From Candidatus Saccharimonadota bacterium (lineage in GTDB: Bacteria > Patescibacteriota > Saccharimonadia > Saccharimonadales > Saccharimonadaceae), in the NCBI GenBank assembly GCA_905373835.1, contig CAJPUN010000005.1:10534-74533 (forward strand): DNA of 64,000 nt, read 5' to 3'. How positions within the stretch are numbered: the first letter of the stretch is position 1; each line of letters begins with the position of its first letter. Below, one piece after another: positions 50,527 to 59,940 of the stretch. The notes under the pieces were generated by a model that saw nothing but the letters and a program-made list of their open reading frames with translations, was not told the DNA's origin and did not search any database. Both the position numbers and the translations under genes were made by a program.

Positions 50527-51189
50527 ATGACAACACTAACGAAATTTGCCCACTCTTGCTTTACTCTTACAATCAACGGCCAAAGCTTGGTCGTCGACCC
50601 AGGTGTATACACCGACGACTTTGCTATGCCGCAGCAGGTAGCGGCAGTTCTCATTACTCATGCCCATCCTGACCACTGTAGCCCTGCGCTCATCAAGCGT
50701 ATTATGCAGGCATTTCCTAAAGCAGAGATTATAAGTGTTCATGATATCATTGTAGATAGTACAACGATATCTTTGCCAGAAGGCACACTCTCTGTCTGCC
50801 ATGCAATAGCCGCGGTGCCTGGTGATACACGCCAGATCGGACCATTCACGCTTGAGTTCTTTGGCGGTGAGCATGCCGTGGTGAGCCCAAACATTCCGCG
50901 CCTCCACAACCTTGCCACGCTGATTAACGATCGCATCTATTACCCTGGTGATTCCTTCGCTTTGCCTCAGCGCCCTATCGACGTCCTCGCCCTGCCTGTA
51001 GCTGCACCATGGCTCAAGTTCTCCGAGGTGCGTAGTTTCTTGCAGGCCGTCACGCCACGCCTGGCCTTTCCTGTTCATGACGCTATCTTGAGCGACGCTG
51101 GCAAGGGATTGATTGATACACTTTGCACAGCAGCGGCAACTGAGGTTGGAGTGAAGTATCAGCGGATAGAAACGATAGAGCTATCGTAA
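50527..51189 (+). CDS. Metallo-beta-lactamase-fold hydrolase (UlaG-like)
   Basis: 220 residues. TKFAHSCFTLTINGQSLVVD at the start, then LITHAHPDHCSP with the HxHxDH metal motif, and a downstream GGEHAVV and PVHDAIL that supply further metal ligands. The layout resembles UlaG-like or YhfI-like members. Substrate unknown. Leaderless. Confidence 0.82.
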   Translation: MTTLTKFAHSCFTLTINGQSLVVDPGVYTDDFAMPQQVAAVLITHAHPDHCSPALIKRIMQAFPKAEIISVHDIIVDSTTISLPEGTLSVCHAIAAVPGDTRQIGPFTLEFFGGEHAVVSPNIPRLHNLATLINDRIYYPGDSFALPQRPIDVLALPVAAPWLKFSEVRSFLQAVTPRLAFPVHDAILSDAGKGLIDTLCTAAATEVGVKYQRIETIELS

Positions 51190-51231
51190 CTAGCTAGTCT
51201 CTATTTTATTCTTATTACACGCGCAACACGC

Positions 51232-51657
51232 TTATGATTTTCGTGACTTTGCAAGGTCTCGCAGCACCCGATCACTCCACTCCTGCCAGCGGCCGAAGCT
51301 GCTCTGCTTTGATAGATCCAAGAACTCGCCAGTGCTCCATTCCACCAGCCGCATGCCAAGCTGTTGGATAAGATACGCAAATACCTCCGTTGGTTCCCTA
51401 CTACCCCTGACGCGCAGCCCCATAGTGATGAGTTGCTCCCTATGTTTGCTCAAGCTGAATTCGATCAGCCATTCTTTCTTCTCCATAACAAGCCACGACG
51501 GGTCGCGCGTGTCTAGCTGCGCATCGCATGCTTTGGCAGCCTTTTTTAGCTCGGTAATCATCTGCTGGTGCTCGAGCGGCACGCAGTCTTCTTCCGTCAA
51601 GTCACCAACCGACTGAATATGGCGTTTTGTTTTGATTGCGGTGAGATCCCAGCTCAT
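51232..51657 (-). CDS. Hypothetical protein
   Basis: 141 residues, soluble, alpha/beta (AQLDTRDPSWLVMEKKEWLI, then EPTEVFAYLIQQLGMRLVEW). No motif recognised. The pattern of short strands resembles small immunity- or cytosolic adaptor-type proteins, but this is not evidence of function. Confidence 0.5.
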   Translation of the reverse strand: MSWDLTAIKTKRHIQSVGDLTEEDCVPLEHQQMITELKKAAKACDAQLDTRDPSWLVMEKKEWLIEFSLSKHREQLITMGLRVRGSREPTEVFAYLIQQLGMRLVEWSTGEFLDLSKQSSFGRWQEWSDRVLRDLAKSRKS

Positions 51658-51734
51658 AGGGTCATTGCCTCCTTAGTGTGCTTTTGGTTGGTGCGCAGCA
51701 GATTCACAGCGATAGCTAGCACTCGCTCGCTTGT

Positions 51735-53513
51735 TTACAACCCCAACTCCTTTAACTGCCCGGGTTCTACCTGCGCGGGTGAGTCCATCATGACGTCGAC
51801 ACCGCTGCCGTTTTTGGGGAAGGCGAGGGTTTCGCGGACGTTGTGCTCGCCGGTTAGCTCCATCAGGATGCGGTCAATGCCAAAGGCGCAGCCCGCGTGT
51901 GGCGGCGCACCGTAGGTGAAGGCCCGCAGCATGGCACCAAACTTCTCTTCCACATACTGCCGGCTATAGCCAAGCAATCCAAATACTTCATACAGCACGG
52001 CCGGGTTATGGTTACGCACACCGCCGCTGCAGATTTCGTAGCCGTTCATCACCATATCAAACTGGTCAGCCAGGATAGCTAACTTATCGTCATCCGTCTG
52101 AGCGGCTTGCAGGGTGCTGAGCCCGCCCTTTGGCATACTAAAGGGATTGTGGCCAAAGTCGAGCTTGCGTGCATGCTCGTCCCACTCGTAGAATGGGAAA
52201 TCGATAATCCAGGCCAGCGCCACCGCCTGCGGATCCTTCAGGCCAAAGTGCTCGGCAAACTCACTACGCAGCCGCCCCAGCACGGCATTGACCACCGGGC
52301 GCCTATCAGCCCCAAAGAAGACTGCATCGCCGTCCTTAGCCCCTGTTTTGGCTTGGATGGCGGCCAGCTCTTCTTCGGTCAGGAACTTGGCAATTGGGCT
52401 CTTGGCTGCGCCATCTTGGTAGGTAATGTAGGCCAGGCCGCCTGCGCCCTCGGCTTTGGCGATGTGGGTAAAGCCATCGATCTGCTTGCGGCTGAGCGAC
52501 GCACCGTTTGTGACGCAGATTGCCTTAATACATTCAGCGTTTTTGAACACGCCAAATTCGGTGTCGGCAAACACGTCCGTTAGCTCAACCAGCTCCATAC
52601 CAAAGCGCAGGTCTGGCTTGTCGCTGCCGTAGGTTTCCATGGCGGTTTGGTACGGGATGCGCGGGATGGGCTGGCCATCACCAGCTGGGAGGTCGCTGAG
52701 GTCGAGCAGTGTTTTGCCAGCAAAATCCGTCACCAGCTGCTGCATCAGTGGCTCCATCATCTGGCGGACTTGCTCGCCATCCTCCACAAAGCTCATCTCG
52801 AGATCCAGCTGGTAAAACTCACCATACAGGCGGTCGGCGCGCGGGTCTTCGTCGCGGAAGCACGCGGCCAGCTGGTAGTAGCGCGGCACGCCGCCAACCA
52901 TCAGCAGCTGCTTAAACTGCTGCGGTGCTTGTGGCAAGGCGTAGAATTTGCCCTCTTGCAAGCGGCTAGGGATGAGGAAGTCGCGCGCACCCTCGGGGCT
53001 GGAATTCGCAAGGATTGGTGTTTGGATTTCGATAAAATCGCGCTCATCCATATACTGGCGCATGCGGCGGTACATATCGGCGCGGCGGCGCAGCATTGTT
53101 TGCAGCTTGGGGCGGCGCAGGTCGAGGTAGCGGTAGGCAAAGCGCAGGTCTTCATTGGCTTGGTTGGTCTCGCTAAAGGGCTGGATGGGCAATGTCTCGG
53201 CTTTGTTGAGCACCTCTAGCTCGCTTACCACAAGCTCGATGCTGCCGCTGGTAATATTGGGGTTGGCCAGGCCCTCACCACGCTGGCGAACCTGGCCATG
53301 GGCGCGCAGGACGTACTCGTCGCGGGCATGCTCTGCCAGGGCAAAGGCCGCGGTTTGCTCAGGGCTGACGACCAGTTGCACCAGGCCAGTATGGTCGCGT
53401 AGGTCGATAAAAATCAGGCCACCATGGTCGCGCCGTGCATGTACCCAGCCGGCCACAGTGATGGTTTGGCCGGTGTAATCCGGCGTTTGGTTGGCAAGTA
53501 TTCGTTGTGTCAT
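51735..53513 (-). CDS. aspS: Aspartyl-tRNA synthetase
   Basis: 592 residues. An OB-fold anticodon domain (VAGWVHARRDHGGLIFIDLR, LVQLVVS), then a class II core with ETPIL-type motif (IQTPILANSSPEGARDFLIP), QAPQQFKQLLMVGG, FRDEDPRADRLYGEFYQLD and final GIDRILM. The bacterial GAD insertion lies in the middle. The -10 TATAAT (53523-53528) is nine bases before this ATG, so the extra seven codons upstream are not used. Confidence 0.96.
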   Translation of the reverse strand: MTQRILANQTPDYTGQTITVAGWVHARRDHGGLIFIDLRDHTGLVQLVVSPEQTAAFALAEHARDEYVLRAHGQVRQRGEGLANPNITSGSIELVVSELEVLNKAETLPIQPFSETNQANEDLRFAYRYLDLRRPKLQTMLRRRADMYRRMRQYMDERDFIEIQTPILANSSPEGARDFLIPSRLQEGKFYALPQAPQQFKQLLMVGGVPRYYQLAACFRDEDPRADRLYGEFYQLDLEMSFVEDGEQVRQMMEPLMQQLVTDFAGKTLLDLSDLPAGDGQPIPRIPYQTAMETYGSDKPDLRFGMELVELTDVFADTEFGVFKNAECIKAICVTNGASLSRKQIDGFTHIAKAEGAGGLAYITYQDGAAKSPIAKFLTEEELAAIQAKTGAKDGDAVFFGADRRPVVNAVLGRLRSEFAEHFGLKDPQAVALAWIIDFPFYEWDEHARKLDFGHNPFSMPKGGLSTLQAAQTDDDKLAILADQFDMVMNGYEICSGGVRNHNPAVLYEVFGLLGYSRQYVEEKFGAMLRAFTYGAPPHAGCAFGIDRILMELTGEHNVRETLAFPKNGSGVDVMMDSPAQVEPGQLKELGL

Positions 53514-53536
53514 ATCTGTTAGATTATACCACAATT

Positions 53537-54559
53537 TCAGGCATCATTCTGCTCGCCCATGGGGAGGGCGCGCGGCTGCGTGGGCTCGGGCAAGGCCACT
53601 GGCTGGCTATACACTTCGTCATCATCCGCTGTGGGAGCATGGCCAAGCAAGGCCTCGATGCAATCATCCAGCGTCACCATCCCCACCGTCTCACGATACG
53701 TATTGACGACAATGAAGACCTGCTGACGCGTCTTAATAAACGCACCCAAGGCTTGCTCGAGCGACTGTGCCCCGTCGATGTAGTACACGTTTGGGTCCAT
53801 CACCGTTTGCACCTGAGCCGACACCGCCTCCTTAAGCGACATAAAGTCGCGGGTATGTAGCACGCCAATAATATGATCAATGTCGCCATCCACCACTGGG
53901 AAGCGGCTATGCCCGGTGCGATGCAATTCATCGAGTAACAGCGGCCCCACCATAGCGTCTTGCTCGACTGTCTTGATAGCATTGCGCGGCACCATGACTG
54001 TTTCGACTGTCTTACGCGCAAAGGTCAAGCTCCCCAGTGCTTGCTCACGCTCGACTGGCGGCAAGACTGATGGCCGAGCATGACGCACCAGATGCTCAAG
54101 CTCAGCCCGCGACCCCAGGCGGAGATTTGTCTCTACCGGAGGCACAAACGAACGGACAATGCGCACCACTCGCGGGAACCGCCCAGCAAAGCTCACGAAG
54201 CTCGGCTCAACTGCATTATAGAAACGCTGAGCAATCGCATGTACCCAGCCAATCCGCCCCACACCACCATAGAGCAGCGCCACCGCGAGCGCCACTAGCA
54301 CACCGCCACCAAAGTCAAACGCGCCAATGCTTGCCATCACCATCAGCACCAGCAATAGCGCCACCACGCAGCGCTGAAGCGAGACGAGATCATCATAGAC
54401 AGCAATGCGCCGCAACTGGTGGATCGCTGTGCGATTATTCTGCTGGCGACGCCGCTCGAGCTCGTATTGGCTCACCGGCGGTATATCGGGCCATGCACTG
54501 CCAGCCAGAATGAGGGCAACCACAAAGATACCAAAGATGATGATCATGAGCATTTCCAT
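53537..54559 (-). CDS. CBS-domain membrane protein (HlyC/CorC-like)
   Basis: 340 residues. One or two helices at the N-terminus and another pair near 65-100, then a CBS pair (RNAIKTVEQDAMVGPLLLDE and GHSRFPVVDGDIDHIIGVLH; later FIVVNTYRETVGMVTLDDCI). A polar tail follows, with no CorC-HlyC domain. It resembles shortened CNNM/CorC-type proteins. TACAAT (54566-54571) six bases before the ATG. Confidence 0.78.
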   Translation of the reverse strand: MEMLMIIIFGIFVVALILAGSAWPDIPPVSQYELERRRQQNNRTAIHQLRRIAVYDDLVSLQRCVVALLLVLMVMASIGAFDFGGGVLVALAVALLYGGVGRIGWVHAIAQRFYNAVEPSFVSFAGRFPRVVRIVRSFVPPVETNLRLGSRAELEHLVRHARPSVLPPVEREQALGSLTFARKTVETVMVPRNAIKTVEQDAMVGPLLLDELHRTGHSRFPVVDGDIDHIIGVLHTRDFMSLKEAVSAQVQTVMDPNVYYIDGAQSLEQALGAFIKTRQQVFIVVNTYRETVGMVTLDDCIEALLGHAPTADDDEVYSQPVALPEPTQPRALPMGEQNDA

Positions 54560-54624
54560 GCCATCATTGTAGCGCACTCCCCTGATCGGCTCAATGCTTT
54601 GGCCTATGCAGCACCTCTGTCAGC

Positions 54625-54653
54625 TTGATTCGGCCTCTCGGGCACGATATAAT
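54625..54653 (+). promoter_or_regulatory. Promoter of the DsbA-like gene
   Basis: -35 TTGATT (54625-54630), 17-base spacer, -10 TATAAT (54648-54653). Unlike most genes here, this one has a leader with AAGGAGG before the ATG at 54683. Confidence 0.7.
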
Positions 54654-54682
54654 ATGCAAGAATAAGGAGGAATGTTTCGTTT

Positions 54683-55450
54683 ATGACAAAAAAATCATGG
54701 CTGATCTTTGCAGTGCTTTGCCTCGCAATCTTAGGTGGACTCGTGTGGCTGTCACGCCAAGGTGAGTCGATCAATCTGTCGGGCGTCGACCCGTTGCAGG
54801 TACAAAGCGCCGGTAGCCAAAATGGCGACATCGCCGACCATACCCACGGGAGCAAATCACCCAAGGTAACAATCATCGAATATGGAGACTTCCAGTGCCC
54901 TGGCTGTTCGCAGGCGTCGCCCGCACTCAAGGCAGTCACTGAGAAATACAAGGATCACGTGCAGCTCATCTTCCGCAACAACCCTCTCTCGTCCATCCAC
55001 CCCAATGCACTCGCGGCAGCAGCTGCCGCCGAATCAGCTGGCTTCCAAGGCAAATATTGGGAAATGCACGATAAGCTCTACACCGAGCAAAATTCGTGGC
55101 AGTCACTCGATGGCACAGAACGTACCAACTACTTCGTCACCACTGCACAGGGGCTTGGCCTTGATGCCAACCGCTTCAAGACCGACCTCGCTGAGGCCGA
55201 CCGTTCAGGTGCCCGGATTAAGAAAAAGATCGCCTTCGATAAATCCCTGGCTGGTGCCCAAAATGCCGCCAGTGCCACACCAGCTATTCTCGTTAATGGC
55301 AAGAATGTGACCAATCAATACGTCAAGGATGGCAAGCTCACCACCTCAGGCAGCTCAGATGCGCGCCAAGTGTGGGCCGACGCAGACGCCTTTGGCAAGC
55401 TCGTCATCGAGCCAGCCCTCAAAGAAAAGGGTGTCTCCTTGCCACAATAG
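54683..55450 (+). CDS. DsbA-like extracytoplasmic thioredoxin-fold protein
   Basis: 255 residues. An N-terminal signal anchor (5-25), then a thioredoxin fold with the active site DFQCPGCSQ, helical insertion and ATPAILVNGK (cis-Pro loop TP). This is the DsbA/BdbD arrangement. It would catalyse disulfide formation outside the membrane. Several predicted exported proteins in this window carry Cys pairs (32282, 40523) that could be substrates. Confidence 0.88.
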   Translation: MTKKSWLIFAVLCLAILGGLVWLSRQGESINLSGVDPLQVQSAGSQNGDIADHTHGSKSPKVTIIEYGDFQCPGCSQASPALKAVTEKYKDHVQLIFRNNPLSSIHPNALAAAAAAESAGFQGKYWEMHDKLYTEQNSWQSLDGTERTNYFVTTAQGLGLDANRFKTDLAEADRSGARIKKKIAFDKSLAGAQNAASATPAILVNGKNVTNQYVKDGKLTTSGSSDARQVWADADAFGKLVIEPALKEKGVSLPQ

Positions 55451-55470
55451 TCCTTACTCCAGCAAGCCGA

Positions 55471-55498
55471 AAACCACCTCATATCAGAGGTGGTTTTA
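55471..55498 (+). terminator. Intrinsic terminator
   Basis: AACCACCTC/GAGGTGGTT stem with a 6-base loop, then TTATT. Confidence 0.8.
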
Positions 55499-55507
55499 TT
55501 ATCAGTA

Positions 55508-55894
55508 TTAGGTATTCTTGGCCGTATCTTGCGTAGTTTGTTGGGTGGTGCCTTGCTGGGTTTGCGTGGTGGTGTTTGCTCCATTTGACGGTACGCCTGG
55601 CTGGTTACCACTGCCCGTCGACTGCCCTGCTTGGCCCGGTGGCGACATGTTCCCCTGGCTGGTTTGACTACCCATCATACCAGGGCTACCAGGGCCACGT
55701 TGGCTCGATGCGCTGCGGCTATTGACCTGCATGCCGCCAAGAAACCCGAGCGCGGCCGCCACGATCACACCGCCGATCACCGCCGCGATCAAACCAGGGT
55801 TAGCCACGCCTTTGGTCTGCACTTGCGTGGATGATGAAGATGTCGTCGGCGACGCACTACGCTTCTCCGCTGCAAAGCCATCTTCTATTCTCAT
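55508..55894 (-). CDS. Single-pass membrane protein with Gly/Gln/Thr-rich outer tail
   Basis: 128 residues, AAAGGAG five bases before the ATG. A cytosolic Ser/Thr-rich start, one helix with small residues (GLIAAVIGGVIVAAALGFLG, about 33-54), then a low-complexity Gly/Ser/Gln/Thr tail. Next to the histidine-kinase remnant; it may have been its target or an envelope linker. Function unknown. Confidence 0.6.
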   Translation of the reverse strand: MRIEDGFAAEKRSASPTTSSSSTQVQTKGVANPGLIAAVIGGVIVAAALGFLGGMQVNSRSASSQRGPGSPGMMGSQTSQGNMSPPGQAGQSTGSGNQPGVPSNGANTTTQTQQGTTQQTTQDTAKNT

Positions 55895-56152
55895 ACATAC
55901 TCCTTTCGTTATTATGGTTCGAGTATAGGGAGTGGGCGTTAAAAGAAGCTTAAAGTGAGATCTTGCAGAGCCGTCGCTAGCAACTAGTAATGGCCTGAGT
56001 AAGCCGTTTAACTCTGCCGAAGAATTTTTAGCTGATCTCAAAAAGTAATACAACTCATATACCCTTACTACCAGCTAATCCAAGCCCCGTTTGATACGCG
56101 CCTTTGCTTATTTATCAAGCATCCGCTCTTTATTTCTACAGAACGTTATCTA

Positions 56153-56905
56153 CTACGTACTCTGCCTGCCCACAAGGCGCAAGCTCACCGTAAAGGTCGT
56201 GCCACTACCAGGCGTACTGTCGACAGTAATTTTGCCGCCATGTTCGGTGATGATCTGCTGGGCAATCGCAAGCCCAAGGCCATAGCCCTGGCCTAGGCCA
56301 CCAGTGCGAGCTTGGTCGGCTCGGTAGAAGCGCAGGAATATCCGACGCTGCGTGGCGGCGTCCATCCCGATGCCTTGGTCAATGATCTGCACCCTAGCCC
56401 AGCGATTGGTACTCTCGGCGGTGATGGTGATATGCTCCGGGCTTTACTTGATGGCATTGTCGAGCAAAATGGTAAGGAGCTGAACAAGACGCTGCTGATG
56501 AGCCCGCACCATCAAAGGTGGCGTGGTATCGTCAATGGCAATCGACTTCGCTTGGGCAGGTGCCACCACCAAGTTCATTGCTTCACTCACCACTGTTTGT
56601 AAAGCAACTGGCTGCAGCTGCACCGTCGAGTGGTCGTGCCGAAGCAAGCCAAGCATTGTATTGGCTAGCGTTTGCAGCCGCGTCGCATCGGTCACATTCG
56701 CTTCTATGACGGTGCGGGCCTCGGCCAAGGTGAGCTTGGGGTTGCGCAGCGCTACTTCGTTCGCAGTACGCAGCGCGGTCAGCGACGTGCGCAGCTCATG
56801 ACTGCATCACTAACGAACTGAGTCTGGGCGTGCATGTTGGCGCGGATCGGCCGCAGGGTGTGCTCCGCGAGGAGATAGCCCACCACACTGCCAATCACCA
56901 GTCGT
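56153..56905 (-). pseudogene. Broken sensor histidine kinase
   Basis: Reading across lesions the minus strand encodes a membrane helix end (VIGSVVGYLLAEHTLRP), the H-box region (FVSDA-SHELRTSLTALRTAN), a dimerisation helix, the N-box LLDNAIK-SPEH and the G-boxes (DQGIGM, GYGLGLAI, GSGTTF). Lesions: (1) a missing base at 56803/56804 just before the phospho-accepting His codon; (2) TAA at 56444-56446 in place of the usual Tyr codon after NAIK; (3) loss of the sensor N-terminus, replaced by a winged-helix gene end. No response regulator remains nearby. No functional kinase can be made. Confidence 0.85.
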
Positions 56906-57076
56906 CATCTTAACTGTAATAAGCCCTTTGTTCTTGAGGTGAGTGAGTTGCGCCATAAGCTTTGGGCGGCTCATGCGCAGGCTCTGCTCTAGGCCGATCA
57001 CATCATCTTCGCTATGCTCGTTGATCTGCTGCAAAACAAGCGCTTCGTCTGTGGTGAGAGTTGGTTGCTGTGCCAT
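56810..57076 (-). pseudogene. Winged-helix gene fused out of frame into the kinase remnant
   Basis: From ATG 57076 (AGGAG nine bases upstream) about 59 codons read as a MarR-like winged helix (LTTDEALVLQQINEHSEDDV, RMSRPKLMAQLTHLKNKGLI, TVKMTT). From about 56900 the frame runs into histidine-kinase DNA in the wrong frame and ends after ~30 nonsense residues. A deletion joining two genes is the simplest reading. The short winged helix might still fold. Confidence 0.6.
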
Positions 57077-57250
57077 TGTCGTATACTCCTGTTTATGGTT
57101 GTATCTTAGTATGCACGACATGGCTTAGGGCAGTCTTAAAAATTCTATTTTTTGCTCCATTACGCTGCACCTAGAGAATTAGAGGTGAAACATAACCGTA
57201 TATTATAGCTTGCATACTGTATTTTCTACCTCTGTCCATTCCTCTTATGC

Positions 57251-57256
57251 TATACT
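57251..57256 (+). promoter_or_regulatory. -10 of the NUDIX gene
   Basis: Extended TGC-TATACT six bases before the ATG at 57263; an ACCTCTGT word lies at 57228-57235, near the -35 position. Confidence 0.6.
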
Positions 57257-57262
57257 AATCAT

Positions 57263-57763
57263 ATGAATCCGCTTGCGATGATTGCGTACCAGACCAAAGA
57301 CTATCCACGCCTGCCTGATGGAAGGATCGACTACACTGGCCAGCCCATCTGCTTTGTCTTCAATTGCGTGGTATGCTATGGTGATGAAGTTTTACTGGCG
57401 CGGCGGAGCCAGCAAGAGGTTGAGCAGCCGCGTATGCTCAATGGTATCTCTGGCTTCATCGACCGAACCGATACGAGCATTACGGTACTGGCCGGGCAAG
57501 AATTGGCCGAGGAGCTAGGCATTGACCCGCGAGATACGACTATCGTGGTGTCGCAGCAGCCCCTGATGCAGATCGATGCAGCGCATAGCCGCCAGTGGTA
57601 TGTGTATCCGGTGCTCGTTGAATGTGCGCAGCGCATAACACCTCGGCTTAATGCCGAAAATAGCGCAGCAGCGTGGTATCCACTCACCGAGATCGATGCT
57701 TTGCCGCTGCTACCGTTTTATCATGAAACACTTCGCGCTGGCCTGGCAATGCGCCACAAGTAA
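57263..57763 (+). CDS. NUDIX hydrolase
   Basis: 166 residues. FVFNCVVCYGDEVLLARRSQ, then NGISGFIDRTDTSITVLAGQ and ELAEELGID: a Nudix box with GxxxxxD in place of the first Glu and intact ELAEELG. Similar in plan to IDI-like or dNTP-type NUDIX proteins. Leaderless. Converges on the glycosyltransferase remnant. Confidence 0.78.
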   Translation: MNPLAMIAYQTKDYPRLPDGRIDYTGQPICFVFNCVVCYGDEVLLARRSQQEVEQPRMLNGISGFIDRTDTSITVLAGQELAEELGIDPRDTTIVVSQQPLMQIDAAHSRQWYVYPVLVECAQRITPRLNAENSAAAWYPLTEIDALPLLPFYHETLRAGLAMRHK

Positions 57764-57772
57764 GGCTTTGCG

Positions 57773-58500
57773 TTAGTTGAGATAACAGAAATAATAGAGA
57801 GCCAGACCCAAAGACTGGCTCCTCGTGGATGGTATAGCCAGCGTACTCTGCCTTGACGAGCAGCTCGGTATCAAAAACCAGCCAGTATCCTTAATACGAG
57901 GTAGAATCTTGCGTGCCGCATCGCGCCGAATCGCCTTGAAACCGCACTGAGCATCAACGAATTTTGTCTTCATCGTCCGGCGAACAATCCAGTTGTAACA
58001 GCGCGAGATAGTGTCGCGCTTGAAGCCGCGGGTTGTGCGCGACTGCTTCATCAGGCGCGAGCCCGTCGCCACAGCTGCCTCACCCATAATCAGCGGGGTG
58101 ATCATCGGCACGAAGCTGTCTAAATTGGTGGAGAGGTCGATATCCATATAGGCCAGAATATCGGCCGAGCTCTGTAGCCAAGCTTGCTTGAGAGCCCGGC
58201 CACGGCCTTTCTCGGCAAGCTGAGTGAGCTGTACCTCGGGATAACGCACTGCCAATTGGTGCGCCGCCTCTGCTGTGCCGTCCGTGCTGCCATGTCGGCA
58301 ATGATAATGCGCCAGCGATGAGACATATGTTGTGATAAATACGCGTGCAACGTGCTCACCGAGCGCGCAATAACATGCACCTCATTAAGCACTGGCAGCA
58401 CAATATCGATACTGAGCGTCCGCGGATTAAGCGCACGCAGCACCGGCGCAGCAGGCGTCTCTACCACTGCGGCTGATTGGGTCATGGTTGCTGTTTTCAT
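57773..58500 (-). pseudogene. Broken family 2 glycosyltransferase
   Basis: Frames joined across two one-base deletions give a DPM1/dolichyl-phosphate-type GT2: IDIVLPVLNEVHVIARSV, IIAD-NGSTDGTAE, GRGRALKQAWL, AYMDIDLSTNLDSF, DAQCGFKAIRRDAA, DTGWF-DTELLVKAEYAGY. One T (plus strand) is missing near 58293 and one A in the A5 run at 57873-57877. The C-terminal part is lost, replaced by a hairpin (57799-57821) and the neighbouring NUDIX gene. Not expected to make an active enzyme. Confidence 0.8.
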
Positions 58501-58635
58501 GTATGGTATTGTGCAGGAGGGAGATGAAAGCTAGCTTAAAGAGACTTCTGCTGAGGCGACGCGCTCGTATCGGCCCATTTATTATTTCTCGCTTCTTATT
58601 CTTCCTCTAGGAAATTATGAAGGCTAGTATTTTGC

Positions 58636-59142
58636 CTAAGCACCAATATTGAGAAAGTAGCCCAAACCATCTAACCTACCACCGAATGAATGGCCAGTAA
58701 AGCTCTTGGCACCTACATGAGCACCGCCACCAACTTTCTTGATCGTCTCGGTATAGAAGGTGTGGGCATCGTGGAATTGGTTCAGCCCATCCTGCACAAA
58801 AACATTCCCACTCGATGCAATCGCAATATCCGACTCAATATCTTTCATCGCTTCCCAGATATTCTTATCAATATCTGTCCCGCGGTAGGCAAAGACAATG
58901 TCCTTGGTGGCTGGATCTTGCACAGCAATAGCCGACATACCAGATGAAGTGGTTGTGGCGTTAATGAGGTGCCAGGATGCGAGGGAGGAGAGTGGTTTAA
59001 GTTCAAGCAAGTTAGTTCTCGCGGTCAAGTGAGAGACAATCTCTTCAAGGGTTTGTTTTGATGCATCATCTAACAAACTATTTGGTATTACTTGATAAGC
59101 AAGCGATGACAAGGCAAGATACTGCTCAACTTTCAAATTCAT
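58636..59142 (-). CDS. Short class-3 lipase-like protein (possible truncated phospholipase toxin)
   Basis: 168 residues. An N-terminal helical part (LALSSLAYQVIPNSLL) is followed by AIAVQDPATKDIVFAYRGTD, a core strand of class 3 lipases and DUF2974-like proteins, and then by FTGHSFGGRLDGLG with the GHSFG nucleophile elbow. The protein ends about 12 residues later, so the strands carrying the catalytic Asp and His of the family are missing. It may be truncated by decay or have an unusual fold. The ATG overlaps the stop of the membrane paralog upstream (ATGA) with AAGGAG before it, so the pair is translated together. Confidence 0.65.
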   Translation of the reverse strand: MNLKVEQYLALSSLAYQVIPNSLLDDASKQTLEEIVSHLTARTNLLELKPLSSLASWHLINATTTSSGMSAIAVQDPATKDIVFAYRGTDIDKNIWEAMKDIESDIAIASSGNVFVQDGLNQFHDAHTFYTETIKKVGGGAHVGAKSFTGHSFGGRLDGLGYFLNIGA

Positions 59143-59894
59143 TTTTTCTCCTTAATTATTTCTTTATCATATATACGAATATCCTGGTTTTCGTGAAGTA
59201 TTTTTGCTATTTCATCTTCTAAGAGCACTATGACGTGTTTAGTACCATTTTCGTACCATCGGTATATCAGTTTAGTCTTAGCAGGAACATCCTTAATAAT
59301 CTGCAACAACTGCTTGACTCGCTCATAGTGCATCAACGAAGAAGCATCGTTTTGCGCGGTTACTTCTAGCTTATAGAGTATACTTTGGCTATGCTTATGT
59401 GCTACCTCTTGAAATAACGGCAAAGCCTTAGTGTCTGTAACAGCATTGCCAATTTTGCCTGTTGCTATATCCACAGTAAACACGTACGATCCAGTCATTA
59501 TTTTATCGACCATCGGTTTTATTCTTGCCATTTCTTGCATGCCCCATAGTGTATCTACATAATCATCCCATGGGTCTGAAAGTGACATCATCACCTTAAA
59601 GGGAAGTTTTTTGTTCGCCACAGGATAAGCTACCGCCTCAAACCACCCCCGCACCGCGAACCCACTTCCGTTTCGTATTGGTTTCTCGACAACAAATTCT
59701 TCTTTATACTTGTTACGTAAATACGTCTTCATTGTCGCTTGAGCTTGGCCAGCCTCGATATCTAACTTAAGATAAAATCCACTAACGAGGAGAAGCATAA
59801 TAGTTGTTGGAATAATGATGACATAGAGGACACCACGGAAGACGATAGTGGGAAAGCTTAGTTTACTGTTATCGTTTGGTTTTTGCTTGTGCAT
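59139..59894 (-). CDS. Membrane-anchored paralog C, coupled to the lipase-like gene
   Basis: 251 residues. Cytosolic start, one membrane helix (about 18-45), then an outer domain beginning AQATMKTYLRNKYKEEFVVE, followed by a region ending PLFQEVAHKHSQSILYKLEV. Related at both N-terminus and middle to genes at 60083 and 60863. The 'YLxxKYxExF.VE' start of the outer domain recalls small Firmicutes lipoprotein/DUF3139-type families seen beside secreted toxins. Own extended promoter TATAAT (59935-59940). Immunity role is inferred from coupling and array structure. Confidence 0.6.
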   Translation of the reverse strand: MHKQKPNDNSKLSFPTIVFRGVLYVIIIPTTIMLLLVSGFYLKLDIEAGQAQATMKTYLRNKYKEEFVVEKPIRNGSGFAVRGWFEAVAYPVANKKLPFKVMMSLSDPWDDYVDTLWGMQEMARIKPMVDKIMTGSYVFTVDIATGKIGNAVTDTKALPLFQEVAHKHSQSILYKLEVTAQNDASSLMHYERVKQLLQIIKDVPAKTKLIYRWYENGTKHVIVLLEDEIAKILHENQDIRIYDKEIIKEKK

Positions 59895-59934
59895 ATTTTC
59901 TGCTCTCAGGATCCCTATTTTTGGCTACGCGACT

Positions 59935-59940
59935 ATTATA
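59935..59940 (-). promoter_or_regulatory. -10 box of paralog C
   Basis: Extended GTGC-TATAAT-AGTC on the minus strand. The same GTGC-TATAAT-AGTC context occurs before paralog A, showing duplication of promoter plus gene. Confidence 0.6.

Noticed and set aside
57228..57256. ACCTCTGT as an alternative -35 element
   Set aside because: Spacing to the -10 fits at 57228 but is 1-2, about 30 or about 45 bases at other copies, so it is not a fixed promoter element.
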